Part shown: positions 43,421-52,012 of the stretch, piece after piece
Numbering within the stretch: position 1 is the stretch's first letter
Layout: each line of letters opens with the position of its first letter
Assembly (NCBI GenBank): GCA_036567985.1
Contig: DATCTK010000011.1
Span: 38,606 to 102,605, forward strand
Source of the DNA: SZUA-229 sp036567985
GTDB lineage: Bacteria > Pseudomonadota > Gammaproteobacteria > SZUA-229
Reading direction: 5' to 3'
DNA: 64,000 nucleotides
The notes under the pieces: generated by a model
The model's input: the letters and a program-made list of their open reading frames with translations, nothing else
The model's database searches: none
Told to the model about the DNA's origin: nothing
Position numbers and translations under genes: made by a program

Positions 43421-44235
43421 AAAGGGGTCGGTAACAAATAAGAATCATTCTGATATGGTTTTATCGGCCCTGTAGCTGATCATTAATTATTATGTGACAA
43501 AGGAGTTGTCATGCCACGCAAGCCAAGGATGTACCTGCCAGATATGCCTTACCACGTAATACAGCGTGGCAATAATCGTGATGCCACTTTCTACGCGGAG
43601 CAGGATTATCAATTCTATCTGGACTGTTTATATGATGCATGTTCACGTTATAAGGTTGCTGTACATGCCTATGTGCTGATGACCAACCATGTACACCTGT
43701 TAATGACGCCAGCCACTGAGGATTCAATCAGTTTGACGATGCAATCCCTTGGCCGACGATATGTGCAATATGTCAACAAGCAGTACAGGCGCACAGGTAC
43801 GCTATGGGAAAGTCGCCACAAGGCCAGCCTGGTTGATAAAGAAAACTATTTACTGCATTGTTGTCGTTATATTGAGTTAAATCCGGTACGAGCGGGTATG
43901 GTGGCGCACCCGGAAGAATATCGATGGTCGAGTTATGCATGCAATGCGAATGGCAAATTCAATAAGATAGTTCAGACGCATGCCTTGTATAATGCATTGG
44001 GGCTTGATGCGACTGAGCGGTTAGAAGCTTATCGGGCATTATTCAGACATGAGCTGGATGTAAGTGTGCTGAGCTGTATCAGAAATGCCGCCATGTTCTC
44101 CATGCCGACTGGTGATAATCGCTTTCGTGAACAAATTGAACGTGTGTTGAACCGTAAATTAGGTTATGCAAAACAGGGTAGGCCGTTTAAAGCCAGATAG
44201 ATTGATAATGATTATCATTTGTCACCGACCCCTTT
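43421..44235 (+). mobile_element. RAYT (IS200-like, REP-associated) transposable element
   Basis: AAAGGGGTCGGTAACAAAT (43421-43439) and, inverted, ATTTGTCACCGACCCCTTT (44217-44235) are 19-bp ends with a single mismatch, enclosing a complete Y1 transposase gene. Inside the right end GATAATGATTATC is a perfect palindrome. RAYTs are related to IS200/IS605 transposases and mobilise REP sequences; the flanking solo ends here fit that behaviour. Confidence 0.82.
43511..44200 (+). CDS. REP-associated tyrosine transposase (Y1, HUH family)
   Basis: 229 aa, apparently intact. N-terminal RKPRMYLPDMPYHVIQRGNN is typical of TnpA-REP. The HUH metal site is His60-x-His62 (NHVHLL), the catalytic tyrosine is probably Tyr120 in CRYIELNPVRAGM, followed by the PEEYRWSSY motif. 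The C-terminal 26 residues duplicate in the fragment upstream. Acts on single-stranded DNA in the family. The ATG has AAGGAG upstream. Confidence 0.93.
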   Translation: MPRKPRMYLPDMPYHVIQRGNNRDATFYAEQDYQFYLDCLYDACSRYKVAVHAYVLMTNHVHLLMTPATEDSISLTMQSLGRRYVQYVNKQYRRTGTLWESRHKASLVDKENYLLHCCRYIELNPVRAGMVAHPEEYRWSSYACNANGKFNKIVQTHALYNALGLDATERLEAYRALFRHELDVSVLSCIRNAAMFSMPTGDNRFREQIERVLNRKLGYAKQGRPFKAR

Positions 44236-44301
44236 CGTCCTTCTTTGTGTCTTGCCATATCTCTGTACGTCTACTAATTGGTATTTTAGATATATATTAT
44301 A

Positions 44302-44343
44302 TTGATTGAAGTCAATAAGTCGCGACTGTTACAGGTTTAGAGT
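44302..44343 (+). promoter_or_regulatory. FNR/ANR-type site and -10 box before napF
   Basis: TTGAT-TGAA-GTCAA (44302-44315) matches the FNR consensus TTGAT-N4-ATCAA with one mismatch. A TAGAGT -10-like box (44338-44343) places the start near 44350, so the FNR site would be centred at about -41.5, the classical class II activator position. Predicts induction of nap under low oxygen. Confidence 0.65.
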
Positions 44344-44375
44344 CATCCTTACTAATCCATTAACTGGAAATGTAA

Positions 44376-44870
44376 GTGGCGACATCAATCAATCGAATGC
44401 AATTTCTTCGCGGCGACTTTAGCGGTCGACAGTCTCCTTTGCGCCCACCCTGGGCGAAATCCGAAGCCGAATTTATCGAATCCTGCACGGCCTGCAATGA
44501 GTGCCTCAGTGCCTGTCCGCAAAAAATTATTGTAAAAGGTCGTGCGGGTTATCCACTGGTTGATTTTAATCTGGGTGAGTGTGTGTTCTGTGAGCGTTGT
44601 TTGCAGGCATGCCCCACCGATGCACTTGAAAAAACCGGTGATCAGCCCTGGCAAATTCAGGCAGAGATAAGCCCATCCTGTTTAACCATGAAAGGCGTGG
44701 TCTGCCGCAGTTGCAGTGAACACTGCGAGACCCGGGCGATTCGTTTTATCGCACGGGTGGGTGAGGTCGCAAGGCCACAGATAAACAGCCAGAGTTGTAA
44801 TGGTTGCGGTGCCTGTGTCGCGGTGTGTCCGGTGGCAGCCGTGGAGATACATCATGCTGCCCAAATATAA
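44376..44870 (+). CDS. napF: NapF ferredoxin-type protein
   Basis: 164 aa cytoplasmic iron-sulfur protein, thought to help mature NapA. Three [4Fe-4S] clusters: CTACNECLSACPQ, CVFCERCLQACPT and CNGCGACVAVCPV, with an additional CRSCSEHCETRA segment, the NapF pattern. The start is GTG with GGAA upstream; no ATG fits. First gene of napFDAGHBC; napD follows after 18 bp. Confidence 0.94.
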   Translation: MATSINRMQFLRGDFSGRQSPLRPPWAKSEAEFIESCTACNECLSACPQKIIVKGRAGYPLVDFNLGECVFCERCLQACPTDALEKTGDQPWQIQAEISPSCLTMKGVVCRSCSEHCETRAIRFIARVGEVARPQINSQSCNGCGACVAVCPVAAVEIHHAAQI

Positions 44871-44888
44871 TTCCAGAAGGAAAATACA

Positions 44889-45164
44889 ATGAATATTTCA
44901 GGCGTACTTATCCACGCGCGGCCGGAAAATTGCGAGAAGGTTAAGCAGCAGCTGGAACAGGTTGCCGGTGTAGAAGTTTATGCAAGTACCGATGAGGGGA
45001 AGCTGGTGGTTACCGTTGAAGCCAGTGGTGATCGAAGTGCTGCCGATACGGTTTACCAGTTACAGGATATGCCGGGTGTGATTTCCGCATCCATGGTCTA
45101 TCACCATTTTGAAGATGATGCAGAGTTGCAACAGGAGGCTAGTGATGAAACTGAGCAGGCGTGA
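44889..45164 (+). CDS. napD: NapD chaperone for NapA
   Basis: 91 aa. Begins ISGVLIHARPENCEKVKQQLE and contains VYASTDEGKLVVTVEA, the small ferredoxin-like NapD fold that binds the NapA twin-arginine signal. The C-terminus is acidic. Its last 20 bp overlap the start of napA, so the two are probably translationally coupled, fitting chaperone and client. Confidence 0.93.
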   Translation: MNISGVLIHARPENCEKVKQQLEQVAGVEVYASTDEGKLVVTVEASGDRSAADTVYQLQDMPGVISASMVYHHFEDDAELQQEASDETEQA

Positions 45165-47649
45165 TTTTATAAAAACAAATGCGGCCGCAGCAACAGCCGC
45201 AGCAGCCGGTGTTTCATTGCCCGGCGTGAGCGGTGTGCTGGCGAGTGAAGACAAAATTCGCTGGGACAAGGCGCCGTGTCGATTTTGCGGCACCGGTTGC
45301 AGTGTGCTGGTGGGAACGCAAAACGGACGGATTGTTGCCACACAGGGTGACCCGGATGCACCGGTTAATCGAGGGCTTAACTGCATTAAAGGCTATTTCC
45401 TTTCCAAGATTATGTATGGCAAGGACCGCTTAACTCAGCCCTTACTGAGAAAACGCCATGGCAAGTATGACAAGAACGGCGATTTCGAGGCGGTTTCCTG
45501 GGATGAAGCCTTTGATGTGATGGCGGAAAAATTCAAGGCTACCTTAAAAGAAAAAGGCCCTACTGCGGTGGGCATGTTCGGTTCTGGCCAGTGGACGGTG
45601 TGGGAGGGCTATGCCGCATCCAAACTGTTCAAGGCCGGTTTCAGATCAAACAATCTCGACCCCAATGCGCGGCATTGTATGGCCTCGGCAGTGGGTGGGT
45701 TTATGCGCGGTTTCGGTGCTGATGAACCCATGGGTTGTTATGATGACCTGGAAAATGCCGATGCCTTTGTGCTCTGGGGTTCGAATATGGCAGAGATGCA
45801 TCCGATACTCTGGTCACGTTTAACCGACACCCGCCTGAGTAAAAAAGGTTGCGAAGTGCATGTGCTTTCAACCTACGAGCACCGCTGTTATGAGCTGGCG
45901 GATAACGCCATGACCTTTGTGCCACAAACCGATATGGTAATACTCAATTATATTGCCAACTACATTATCCAGAACAAGGCCTATAACCAGGACTTTATTA
46001 ACAGCCATGTGAGTTTTAATCAGGCAACCACCGATATTGGTTATGGCCTGCGTGCAGATCATCCGCTGGAACAGAAAGCCAAGAATTCCGGGGTGGGTAA
46101 ATTCAACGGCATCAGTTTTGAAGAATACGCAAAATCAGTTGAGCCCTACACACTTGAATACGCAGCCAGGATGTCCGGTGTAGACGAAGACAAACTGGAA
46201 TGGCTGGCCAAAGTGTATGCTGATCCGAAACGTAAGGTAACCTCGTTCTGGACCATGGGTTTTAACCAGCATACACGCGGCGTATGGGTTAACGGCCTGG
46301 TTTATAACGTACACCTGTTAATGGGCAAAATTTCCGAGCCAGGTAACAGTCCGTTCTCATTAACCGGCCAGCCATCGGCCTGTGGTACGGCACGTGAAGT
46401 CGGCACCTTTAGCCATCGTCTGCCAGCAGATCTTCTGGTAAACAAAAAAGCGCACAGGGACTTCGCCGAAAAAACCTGGAAGTTGCCCGAAGGTACCATA
46501 CCCGAAAAACCCGGCTACCATGCGGTGGAACAGAATCGCATGCTTAAGGACGGCAAGCTCAATGCCTACTGGGTGATGTGTAATAACAATATGCAGGCGG
46601 CGGCGAATATCAATGAAGAAGCCTATCCTGGCTATCGTAATCCTGAAAACTTTATCGTGGTGTCAGATCCATATCCAACGGTGACTGCGCAGGCCGCTGA
46701 CCTGATTCTGCCCACCGCCATGTGGACAGAAAAAGAAGGCGCCTATGGTAATGCAGAGCGGCGCACCCAGTTCTGGCGTCAGCAGGTTGCAGCACCTGGT
46801 GAAGCCCGTTCGGATTTATGGCAGATGATGGAGTTTTCAAAACGCTTCAAGGCAGAAGAAGTATGGCCTGAGGAATTACTCAGCAAAATGCCAGAATACC
46901 GTGGCAAGACACTGTATGACATTTTATATCGCAATGGACAGGTGGATCAGTTTGCCAAACAGACAGTTACCGACAGCAACAATAACAATTACCAGAATGA
47001 TGAAATGAATCACTTCGGTTTCTATGTGCAGAAGGGTCTGTTTGAAGAGTACCGGCTGTTCGGTTTGCACGGCCCAAAGAAAGGCCATGACCTGGCAGAG
47101 TTCGATACCTATCACAAGGTACGGGGCCTGCGCTGGCCAGTGGTTGATGGCAAGGAAACCCTGTGGCGTTACCGTGAAGGTTATGACCCCTTTGTTAAAG
47201 CCGGCTCTAAAGTTGAGTTCTATGGCAAAGCGGATGGTCGCGCTGCAATTATTTCTGCACCTTACGAACCACCCGCTGAAGTGCCGGATGAAGAATATGA
47301 CCTGTGGTTGTCAACCGGTCGCGTACTGGAGCACTGGCATTCCGGCAGTATGACGCGGCGCGTACCTGAACTGTATCGCGCATTTCCCGATGCGGTGATC
47401 TTTATGCACCCCGAAGATGCAGATAAACGAGGTTTGCGTCGCGGCCTGCCGGCAAAGGTGGTGAGTCGTCGTGGAGAGATTATGGCACGGGTAGAAACCC
47501 GTGGACGTAACCGCGTACCTAAAGGCCTTATCTTTGTGCCCTGGTTTGATGCCAGTGTGCTGATTAACAAAGTCACCCTGGATGCAACCGATCCGTTATC
47601 GAAAGAAACCGACTACAAGAAATGTGCAGTTAAGGTGGTTAAGGTGTGA
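45145..47649 (+). CDS. napA: Periplasmic nitrate reductase catalytic subunit NapA
   Basis: 834 aa from the ATG at 45145, chosen for its AGGAGG site and because it gives a clean twin-arginine signal SRRDFIK; the frame is open 36 bp further up. The [4Fe-4S] cysteines are Cys45, Cys48, Cys52 (CRFCGTGC) and the one in GLNCIKGY. The molybdenum-ligand Cys lies in DPNARHCMASAVGGF. Bis-MGD domains follow, ending DYKKCAVKVVKV. Reduces nitrate to nitrite in the periplasm. Cysteine, not selenocysteine, is the ligand. Confidence 0.97.
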   Translation: MKLSRRDFIKTNAAAATAAAAGVSLPGVSGVLASEDKIRWDKAPCRFCGTGCSVLVGTQNGRIVATQGDPDAPVNRGLNCIKGYFLSKIMYGKDRLTQPLLRKRHGKYDKNGDFEAVSWDEAFDVMAEKFKATLKEKGPTAVGMFGSGQWTVWEGYAASKLFKAGFRSNNLDPNARHCMASAVGGFMRGFGADEPMGCYDDLENADAFVLWGSNMAEMHPILWSRLTDTRLSKKGCEVHVLSTYEHRCYELADNAMTFVPQTDMVILNYIANYIIQNKAYNQDFINSHVSFNQATTDIGYGLRADHPLEQKAKNSGVGKFNGISFEEYAKSVEPYTLEYAARMSGVDEDKLEWLAKVYADPKRKVTSFWTMGFNQHTRGVWVNGLVYNVHLLMGKISEPGNSPFSLTGQPSACGTAREVGTFSHRLPADLLVNKKAHRDFAEKTWKLPEGTIPEKPGYHAVEQNRMLKDGKLNAYWVMCNNNMQAAANINEEAYPGYRNPENFIVVSDPYPTVTAQAADLILPTAMWTEKEGAYGNAERRTQFWRQQVAAPGEARSDLWQMMEFSKRFKAEEVWPEELLSKMPEYRGKTLYDILYRNGQVDQFAKQTVTDSNNNNYQNDEMNHFGFYVQKGLFEEYRLFGLHGPKKGHDLAEFDTYHKVRGLRWPVVDGKETLWRYREGYDPFVKAGSKVEFYGKADGRAAIISAPYEPPAEVPDEEYDLWLSTGRVLEHWHSGSMTRRVPELYRAFPDAVIFMHPEDADKRGLRRGLPAKVVSRRGEIMARVETRGRNRVPKGLIFVPWFDASVLINKVTLDATDPLSKETDYKKCAVKVVKV

Positions 47650-47658
47650 GAGCGAATG

Positions 47659-47714
47659 GCTTTTCACAACAGCGTTTAACCGGGTTTGATAGAGACACAG
47701 CTGTTGTGAAAAGC
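47659..47714 (+). promoter_or_regulatory. Long intercistronic hairpin between napA and napG
   Basis: GCTTTTCACAACAGC (47659-47673) and GCTGTTGTGAAAAGC (47700-47714) are perfect 15-bp reverse complements with a 26-nt loop. It lies 10 bp after the napA stop and 14 bp before napG. No T tract follows, so it may protect the napFDA mRNA end or be a processing site rather than a terminator. Confidence 0.7.
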
Positions 47715-47728
47715 ACCAGGGCAAAATC

Positions 47729-48538
47729 ATGTCAGATCTAATCAACAAACAGGGCCGGCGACAATTTATGCTGACCGCGGCAAAGTCCATAGGCGGTGTT
47801 GCAGTGATCAGCCTGGGTCTGGGTTTATATGCCAGGCAGTCCAGTGCATTACCGGCCTATGCGATACGTCCGCCGGGTGCACTGGATGAGGAGGATTTTC
47901 TCAGCGCCTGTGTTCGTTGTGGCATGTGTGTGCGGGATTGCCCGTTTGATACCTTGACGCTGGCAGGGTTTGCGGATCAGGTAGTAACCGGCACACCTTA
48001 CTTTATTGCGCGTCAGGTGCCCTGTGAAATGTGTGATGACATTCCCTGTGTCAAAGCCTGTCCGACCGGCGCGCTGGATCATCAATTAACCGATATTAAT
48101 GACGCACGAATGGGGCTGGCAGTGGTGATCGACCAGGAAAACTGCATTGCCTTTCATGGCCTGCGTTGCGAGGTTTGCTATAACGTCTGCCCGTTACGCG
48201 ATAAAGCCATAACCCTGGATTTGCAACAGAATCCACGCACGGCAAAACATGCCTTGTTTATTCCCCGTGTGCATTCAGATGCCTGCACCGGCTGCGGAAA
48301 ATGTGAGCAGGCCTGTATCCTGCAACAGGCTGCGATCAAGGTATTGCCGATCACACTGGCTAAAGGCGATGCGGGAAAACACTATCGCATGGGCTGGGAA
48401 GAAAAACAGAAATCCGGCAAAAGCCTGGTAACACCGGATGCAACCCACCAGTTCAATTTGCCACAGGGTGTGGAATACGATTACCAGAGTGGAAAAATAA
48501 ACAAACAGAAAAACGCAGATCAGGAGCTTAAACCCTGA
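47729..48538 (+). CDS. napG: NapG ferredoxin-type quinol dehydrogenase component
   Basis: 269 aa. Twin-arginine-like signal GRRQFMLTAAKSIGG, then four cysteine clusters: CVRCGMCVRDCP, CEMCDDIPCVKACP, CEVCYNVCP and CTGCGKCEQACI. With NapH it passes electrons from (mena)quinol toward NapC/NapB. Its stop overlaps the napH ATG by one base. Confidence 0.94.
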   Translation: MSDLINKQGRRQFMLTAAKSIGGVAVISLGLGLYARQSSALPAYAIRPPGALDEEDFLSACVRCGMCVRDCPFDTLTLAGFADQVVTGTPYFIARQVPCEMCDDIPCVKACPTGALDHQLTDINDARMGLAVVIDQENCIAFHGLRCEVCYNVCPLRDKAITLDLQQNPRTAKHALFIPRVHSDACTGCGKCEQACILQQAAIKVLPITLAKGDAGKHYRMGWEEKQKSGKSLVTPDATHQFNLPQGVEYDYQSGKINKQKNADQELKP

Positions 48539-49362
48539 TGAATAGGCTGGCGAAAAATAGATGGTTACTGGCAAGACGTGGCACACAGCTGGGCATTCTT
48601 GGGCTGTTTATGCTGGGGCCCTGGTTTGGCCTGTGGATTGTTAAAGGCAATTTAAGTTTCAGTGAAACCGCAGGTACCTTGCCGCTGACTGATCCCTTTG
48701 TGTTATTGCAGAGTCTGTTTGCCGGTCACTGGCCTGAAACTATCGCGATTACCGGTGTCGTGATTGTGATCGTGTTTTACCTTTTGCTGGGCCGGGTGTA
48801 CTGCAGCTGGGTGTGTCCACTGAATATGGTGACAGATTTTGCCAGCTGGTTAAGAAACCGGCTGGGAATAAAAACAGGGTCTTACGTTTCACGGGATATG
48901 CGCTACTGGTTGTTGCTGGCGGTTATGCTGTTGCCGGTGATTAGTGGGGTAATGGTATGGGAACTGGTGAATCCGGTATCTCTATTACACCGTGGCCTGA
49001 TATTTGGCATGAGTGCAGGCTGGTTGATGATAGCCATGGTATTCCTGATCGATTTACTGGTAAGCCGTCGTGCCTGGTGCGGGCATATCTGTCCAATGGG
49101 TGCGTTTTACAGTTTGCTTGGAAAATGGCCACTGCTGCGGGTGAGTGCTAAACGCAGGACACAGTGCAATGACTGCATGGATTGCTATGCAGTGTGCCCC
49201 GAACCGCAGGTAATAAAACCAGCACTTAAAGGGGCAGAGCAGGGGCATGGCCCGCTCATACTGGATGCACATTGCACAAACTGCGCGCGTTGCCTGGATG
49301 TGTGTTCGAAAGACGTATTCGAGTTTTCTACACGATTTAACAACAGGGCGGACACCGCATGA
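48538..49362 (+). CDS. napH: NapH ferredoxin-type membrane quinol dehydrogenase
   Basis: 274 aa, four to five membrane segments. Family features: CSWVCPLNMVTDF, a second similar motif CGHICPMGAFYSL, and two cytoplasmic [4Fe-4S] sites, CNDCMDCYAVCP and CTNCARCLDVC. It anchors NapG. Preceding overlap with napG supports coupling. Confidence 0.94.
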   Translation: MNRLAKNRWLLARRGTQLGILGLFMLGPWFGLWIVKGNLSFSETAGTLPLTDPFVLLQSLFAGHWPETIAITGVVIVIVFYLLLGRVYCSWVCPLNMVTDFASWLRNRLGIKTGSYVSRDMRYWLLLAVMLLPVISGVMVWELVNPVSLLHRGLIFGMSAGWLMIAMVFLIDLLVSRRAWCGHICPMGAFYSLLGKWPLLRVSAKRRTQCNDCMDCYAVCPEPQVIKPALKGAEQGHGPLILDAHCTNCARCLDVCSKDVFEFSTRFNNRADTA

Positions 49363-49383
49363 TGTTGGATAAAAATTATATTT

Positions 49384-49407
49384 GGCCGCACTGGCATCAG
49401 TGTGGCC
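49384..49407 (+). other. Small hairpin between napH and napB
   Basis: GGCCGCACTG (49384-49393), loop GCAT, CAGTGTGGCC (49398-49407), one mismatch. It lies in the 70-bp napH-napB gap. Possibly an mRNA-stability element; no T tract. Confidence 0.45.
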
Positions 49408-49432
49408 TGGACATTAAGACAGGAGAGCTGGC

Positions 49433-49885
49433 ATGAAACCTTCAGTAATCGTAATACATGGCCTGATTATCGTGGCGGCCACCCTGGCTGCCAGAGCGTA
49501 TGCAGAACAACCGGCATCACTGCGCGGGCATGAGGTCATTAATGAAACCGCCGGGGTTAGCGAGATGAAACGCTATCAGAAAGACGGTGAGGTAATTTCG
49601 CGGGACTATGTGCAGCAACCGCCATTGATTCCCCACAAGATTGACGGCTACCAGATCACATCAAAATATAACAAGTGTTTAACCTGCCATAGCTGGAATA
49701 ACTACAAGCAGTCAGGTGCAACCAAGATCAGCCAGACGCACTTTGAAGACAGGGAAAAAAATGTGCTGGCCAATGTATCAGCACGTCGCTATTTCTGTGT
49801 GCAATGTCATGTGCCACAGGCAACAACCGCGCCGCTGGTAGAAAATACCTTCAAGCCAATTGATGCGATCAGTGGACAACAATAA
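49433..49885 (+). CDS. napB: NapB dihaem cytochrome c subunit
   Basis: 150 aa. N-terminal signal peptide (IVIHGLIIVAATLAARAYA) followed by two haem c sites, CLTCH and CVQCH, and the NapB segment PPLIPHKIDGYQITSKYNKC. Small electron-transfer partner of NapA in the periplasm. A GACAGGAGAG ribosome-binding site precedes the ATG. Confidence 0.95.
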   Translation: MKPSVIVIHGLIIVAATLAARAYAEQPASLRGHEVINETAGVSEMKRYQKDGEVISRDYVQQPPLIPHKIDGYQITSKYNKCLTCHSWNNYKQSGATKISQTHFEDREKNVLANVSARRYFCVQCHVPQATTAPLVENTFKPIDAISGQQ

Positions 49886-49920
49886 ACACTTAAGCAAAAC
49901 AGATTTTAAAGGTGAGACTC

Positions 49921-50544
49921 ATGGCAAAAAAACAGTGTAATGAAAAAAAATGGCTATGCAGAATGTGGAATACACTGAAGGCGCCTTCGACGGTCTGGTC
50001 GCTGGGTGGCATACTGCTGGTGGGTTTTGTCTCGGGCATTATTTTCTGGGGTGGTTTTAATACCGCAATGGAAGTTACCAATACCGAAGAGTTCTGTATT
50101 TCCTGTCACGAGATGGAAGAAAACGTCTACCAGGAATATAAGCAAACGATCCATTATTCTAACCGTACCGGGGTTCGCGCCACCTGTCCCGATTGCCATG
50201 TGCCGAAAGAATGGACGCATAAAATGATCCGCAAGATCAAGGCCAGCAACGAGTTATTTCACAAGGCGCTGGGTACGATCAGTACACCGGAAAAGTTTGA
50301 AGCCAAGCGTCTGCAGCTGGCACAGAATGTGTGGCGTTCTATGAAAGCCACCGATTCCCGTGAATGCAGAAACTGCCACGATTATGAATCAATGGATTTT
50401 ACCGCACAGGGTCGACGTGCAGTGGATCTACATTCACATGGTCTGGAGCAAGGACAAACCTGTATTGACTGCCATAAAGGGATTGCGCATTCGATGCCGG
50501 ATATGCGCAGCGTTGATCCGGCAATTGCGCCTGGGAGCAAGTAG
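49921..50544 (+). CDS. napC: NapC tetrahaem membrane cytochrome c
   Basis: 207 aa from the ATG at 49921 (a GTG three codons upstream is less likely; AAAGGTGAG fits the ATG). One N-terminal membrane helix (VWSLGGILLVGFVSGIIFWGGF) then four haem motifs CISCH, CPDCH, CRNCH, CIDCH of the NapC/NirT family. Oxidises quinol and reduces NapB. Last gene of the nap operon, so gene order napFDAGHBC equals that of E. coli. Confidence 0.96.
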   Translation: MAKKQCNEKKWLCRMWNTLKAPSTVWSLGGILLVGFVSGIIFWGGFNTAMEVTNTEEFCISCHEMEENVYQEYKQTIHYSNRTGVRATCPDCHVPKEWTHKMIRKIKASNELFHKALGTISTPEKFEAKRLQLAQNVWRSMKATDSRECRNCHDYESMDFTAQGRRAVDLHSHGLEQGQTCIDCHKGIAHSMPDMRSVDPAIAPGSK

Positions 50545-50549
50545 CCAAC

Positions 50550-50585
50550 AATAAACAGCAGGCAATAAATGCTGTGCTGTTTATT
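50550..50585. terminator. Hairpin between convergent napC and cbpM
   Basis: AATAAACAGCA (50550-50560) and TGCTGTTTATT (50575-50585) are perfect 11-bp reverse complements. A short AT end on both sides suggests a bidirectional terminator for nap and cbpAM. Confidence 0.6.
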
Positions 50586-50596
50586 TACGAGGTGAC

Positions 50597-50932
50597 TTAG
50601 TCGTTGTGATAAGTGGTTTGTAAACAGTGCAGTTGAGTTTGCAGCTGATCAATCTGTTCAAGTAGATCAAGTGCCAGCGCAACCCCGGCGGGATTGATCT
50701 GCAGATCACGTTGCAGGCGTTTCGCAGTCTGTACTCTTTGTAAACTCACTGCGGTAAAGCGCCATTGCTCAGCCTGTTGCATATGTTCTGCAAGGTTGAC
50801 TGGCTCCAGCGCACCTTCTTCAACCAGTTGCACTATCCATTCTTCTGAGCCAGCACAGGCATCACACAGTTCCTGAAAGCTCAGTTCGTATGATTCATCA
50901 AGTAGAACGCCATTGAGTATCGTTTGTGGCAT
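50597..50932 (-). CDS. cbpM: Chaperone modulator CbpM
   Basis: 111 aa MerR-like small protein. SYELSFQELCDACAGSEEWIVQLVEEGALEP then RFTAVSLQRVQTAKRLQRDLQINPAGVALALDLLEQI are typical of CbpM, which binds the J domain of CbpA and restrains it. It lies 4 bp after cbpA, the standard pair. Confidence 0.92.
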   Translation of the reverse strand: MPQTILNGVLLDESYELSFQELCDACAGSEEWIVQLVEEGALEPVNLAEHMQQAEQWRFTAVSLQRVQTAKRLQRDLQINPAGVALALDLLEQIDQLQTQLHCLQTTYHND

Positions 50933-50936
50933 AAGG

Positions 50937-51893
50937 CTAAACTCCCAGTTTGCTGCGTGGGTTATAGGCTAACTCCTGCTGCATTTGTTGGTACAGCTTT
51001 TTCGCCGCGTCAGACTCCGCAGGCGGCAGGGTGATTTGTGTGATTACATATAAATCACCTGCTGTGCTCGCAGGAATACCACGACCCTTAAGACGCAGTT
51101 TGCGACCCGCCGGGGTGCCGGGGGCAATTTTCATATCCACCGCGCCGTTGGGGGTGGGCACTTTTACACTGGCACCCAGCGCGGCTTCCCATGGGGTTAA
51201 TGGTAAATCAAGATACAGGTCATGGCCATCGATGCGGTACAGGCTGTGGGGTTTGAACTCGATTTCCAGGTAGAGGTCGCCAGCCGCTGCGCTTCCCATG
51301 CCCGGTGAGCCCTGGCCACTGAGACGAATGCGTTGCCCCTGTTTAACCCCTTTGGGAATCTTCACATTAAGCGTGCGCTGTTTATTGTAGACATGGCCGT
51401 TGCTGTCCACCTCGGGCGACTGCAAGGTAATGCTGCGGCTTGCGCCCTGGAAGGCATCTTCCAGATCAATCAGCACTTTGGCGTGATGGTCCTGGCCGCG
51501 GCTGGCCTGGCTGTGGCGTGTACTGTGATAGCGTTGCTGCGCCGAGCCAAAGCCACGGCCGAACAGTGACTCGAAAAACTCACTGAAGTCACCCGCATCG
51601 CCACCTTCAAAACCAGCGCCGCTGAATTCAAAACCCGCATCCCAGTCCGGTGGCGGGTTAAAGTCCTGGCCGGCTTTCCAGTTTTTGCCCAGCTGATCAT
51701 AGGCGGCACGTTTTTCCGGGTCTTTTAATACCTGGTAGGCTTCATTCAGTTCCTTGAAGCGCACCTCGGCATCGGTTTCCTTGCTGACATCGGGATGGTA
51801 TTTACGCGCCAGTTTTTTATAGGCGCGCTTGATCTCATCCTGGGTGGCTGTTTTTGTCAGGCCAAGAACCTCGTAATAATCTTTAAAATCCAT
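50937..51893 (-). CDS. cbpA: Curved DNA-binding protein / DnaJ-like co-chaperone CbpA
   Basis: 318 aa class B DnaJ protein. J domain at residues 4-70 with HPD in ARKYHPDVSKE, then a Gly/Phe-rich linker (FEFSGAGFEGGDAGDFSEFFESLFGRGFG) and two C-terminal peptide-binding domains (LNVKIPKGVKQGQRIRLSGQG). No zinc finger, which sets it apart from DnaJ. Stimulates DnaK and can bind DNA. Confidence 0.94.
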   Translation of the reverse strand: MDFKDYYEVLGLTKTATQDEIKRAYKKLARKYHPDVSKETDAEVRFKELNEAYQVLKDPEKRAAYDQLGKNWKAGQDFNPPPDWDAGFEFSGAGFEGGDAGDFSEFFESLFGRGFGSAQQRYHSTRHSQASRGQDHHAKVLIDLEDAFQGASRSITLQSPEVDSNGHVYNKQRTLNVKIPKGVKQGQRIRLSGQGSPGMGSAAAGDLYLEIEFKPHSLYRIDGHDLYLDLPLTPWEAALGASVKVPTPNGAVDMKIAPGTPAGRKLRLKGRGIPASTAGDLYVITQITLPPAESDAAKKLYQQMQQELAYNPRSKLGV

Positions 51894-52012
51894 AGATGGC
51901 TCCGCGATTATGTTCAGCTAGCGTGGAAATACTATCCATTAAATGGGTGCAACCCTGCAACATTTAAAGAGGTGTTAACAGTATAGGTGGATTTGCGTGA
52001 TGCGTATTACAG
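51894..52012. other. cbpA upstream region
   Basis: Holds the promoter region of cbpA on the minus strand. No convincing hexamer pair or heat-shock-type promoter was identified. No gene is supported. Confidence 0.35.

Noticed and set aside
44201..44220. Fur-box-like GATAATGATTATCATT before the nap operon
   Set aside because: It matches about 15 of 19 Fur consensus positions, but the same sequence recurs as part of the RAYT element ends at 42850 and 43404, so it is better explained as the transposon terminus.
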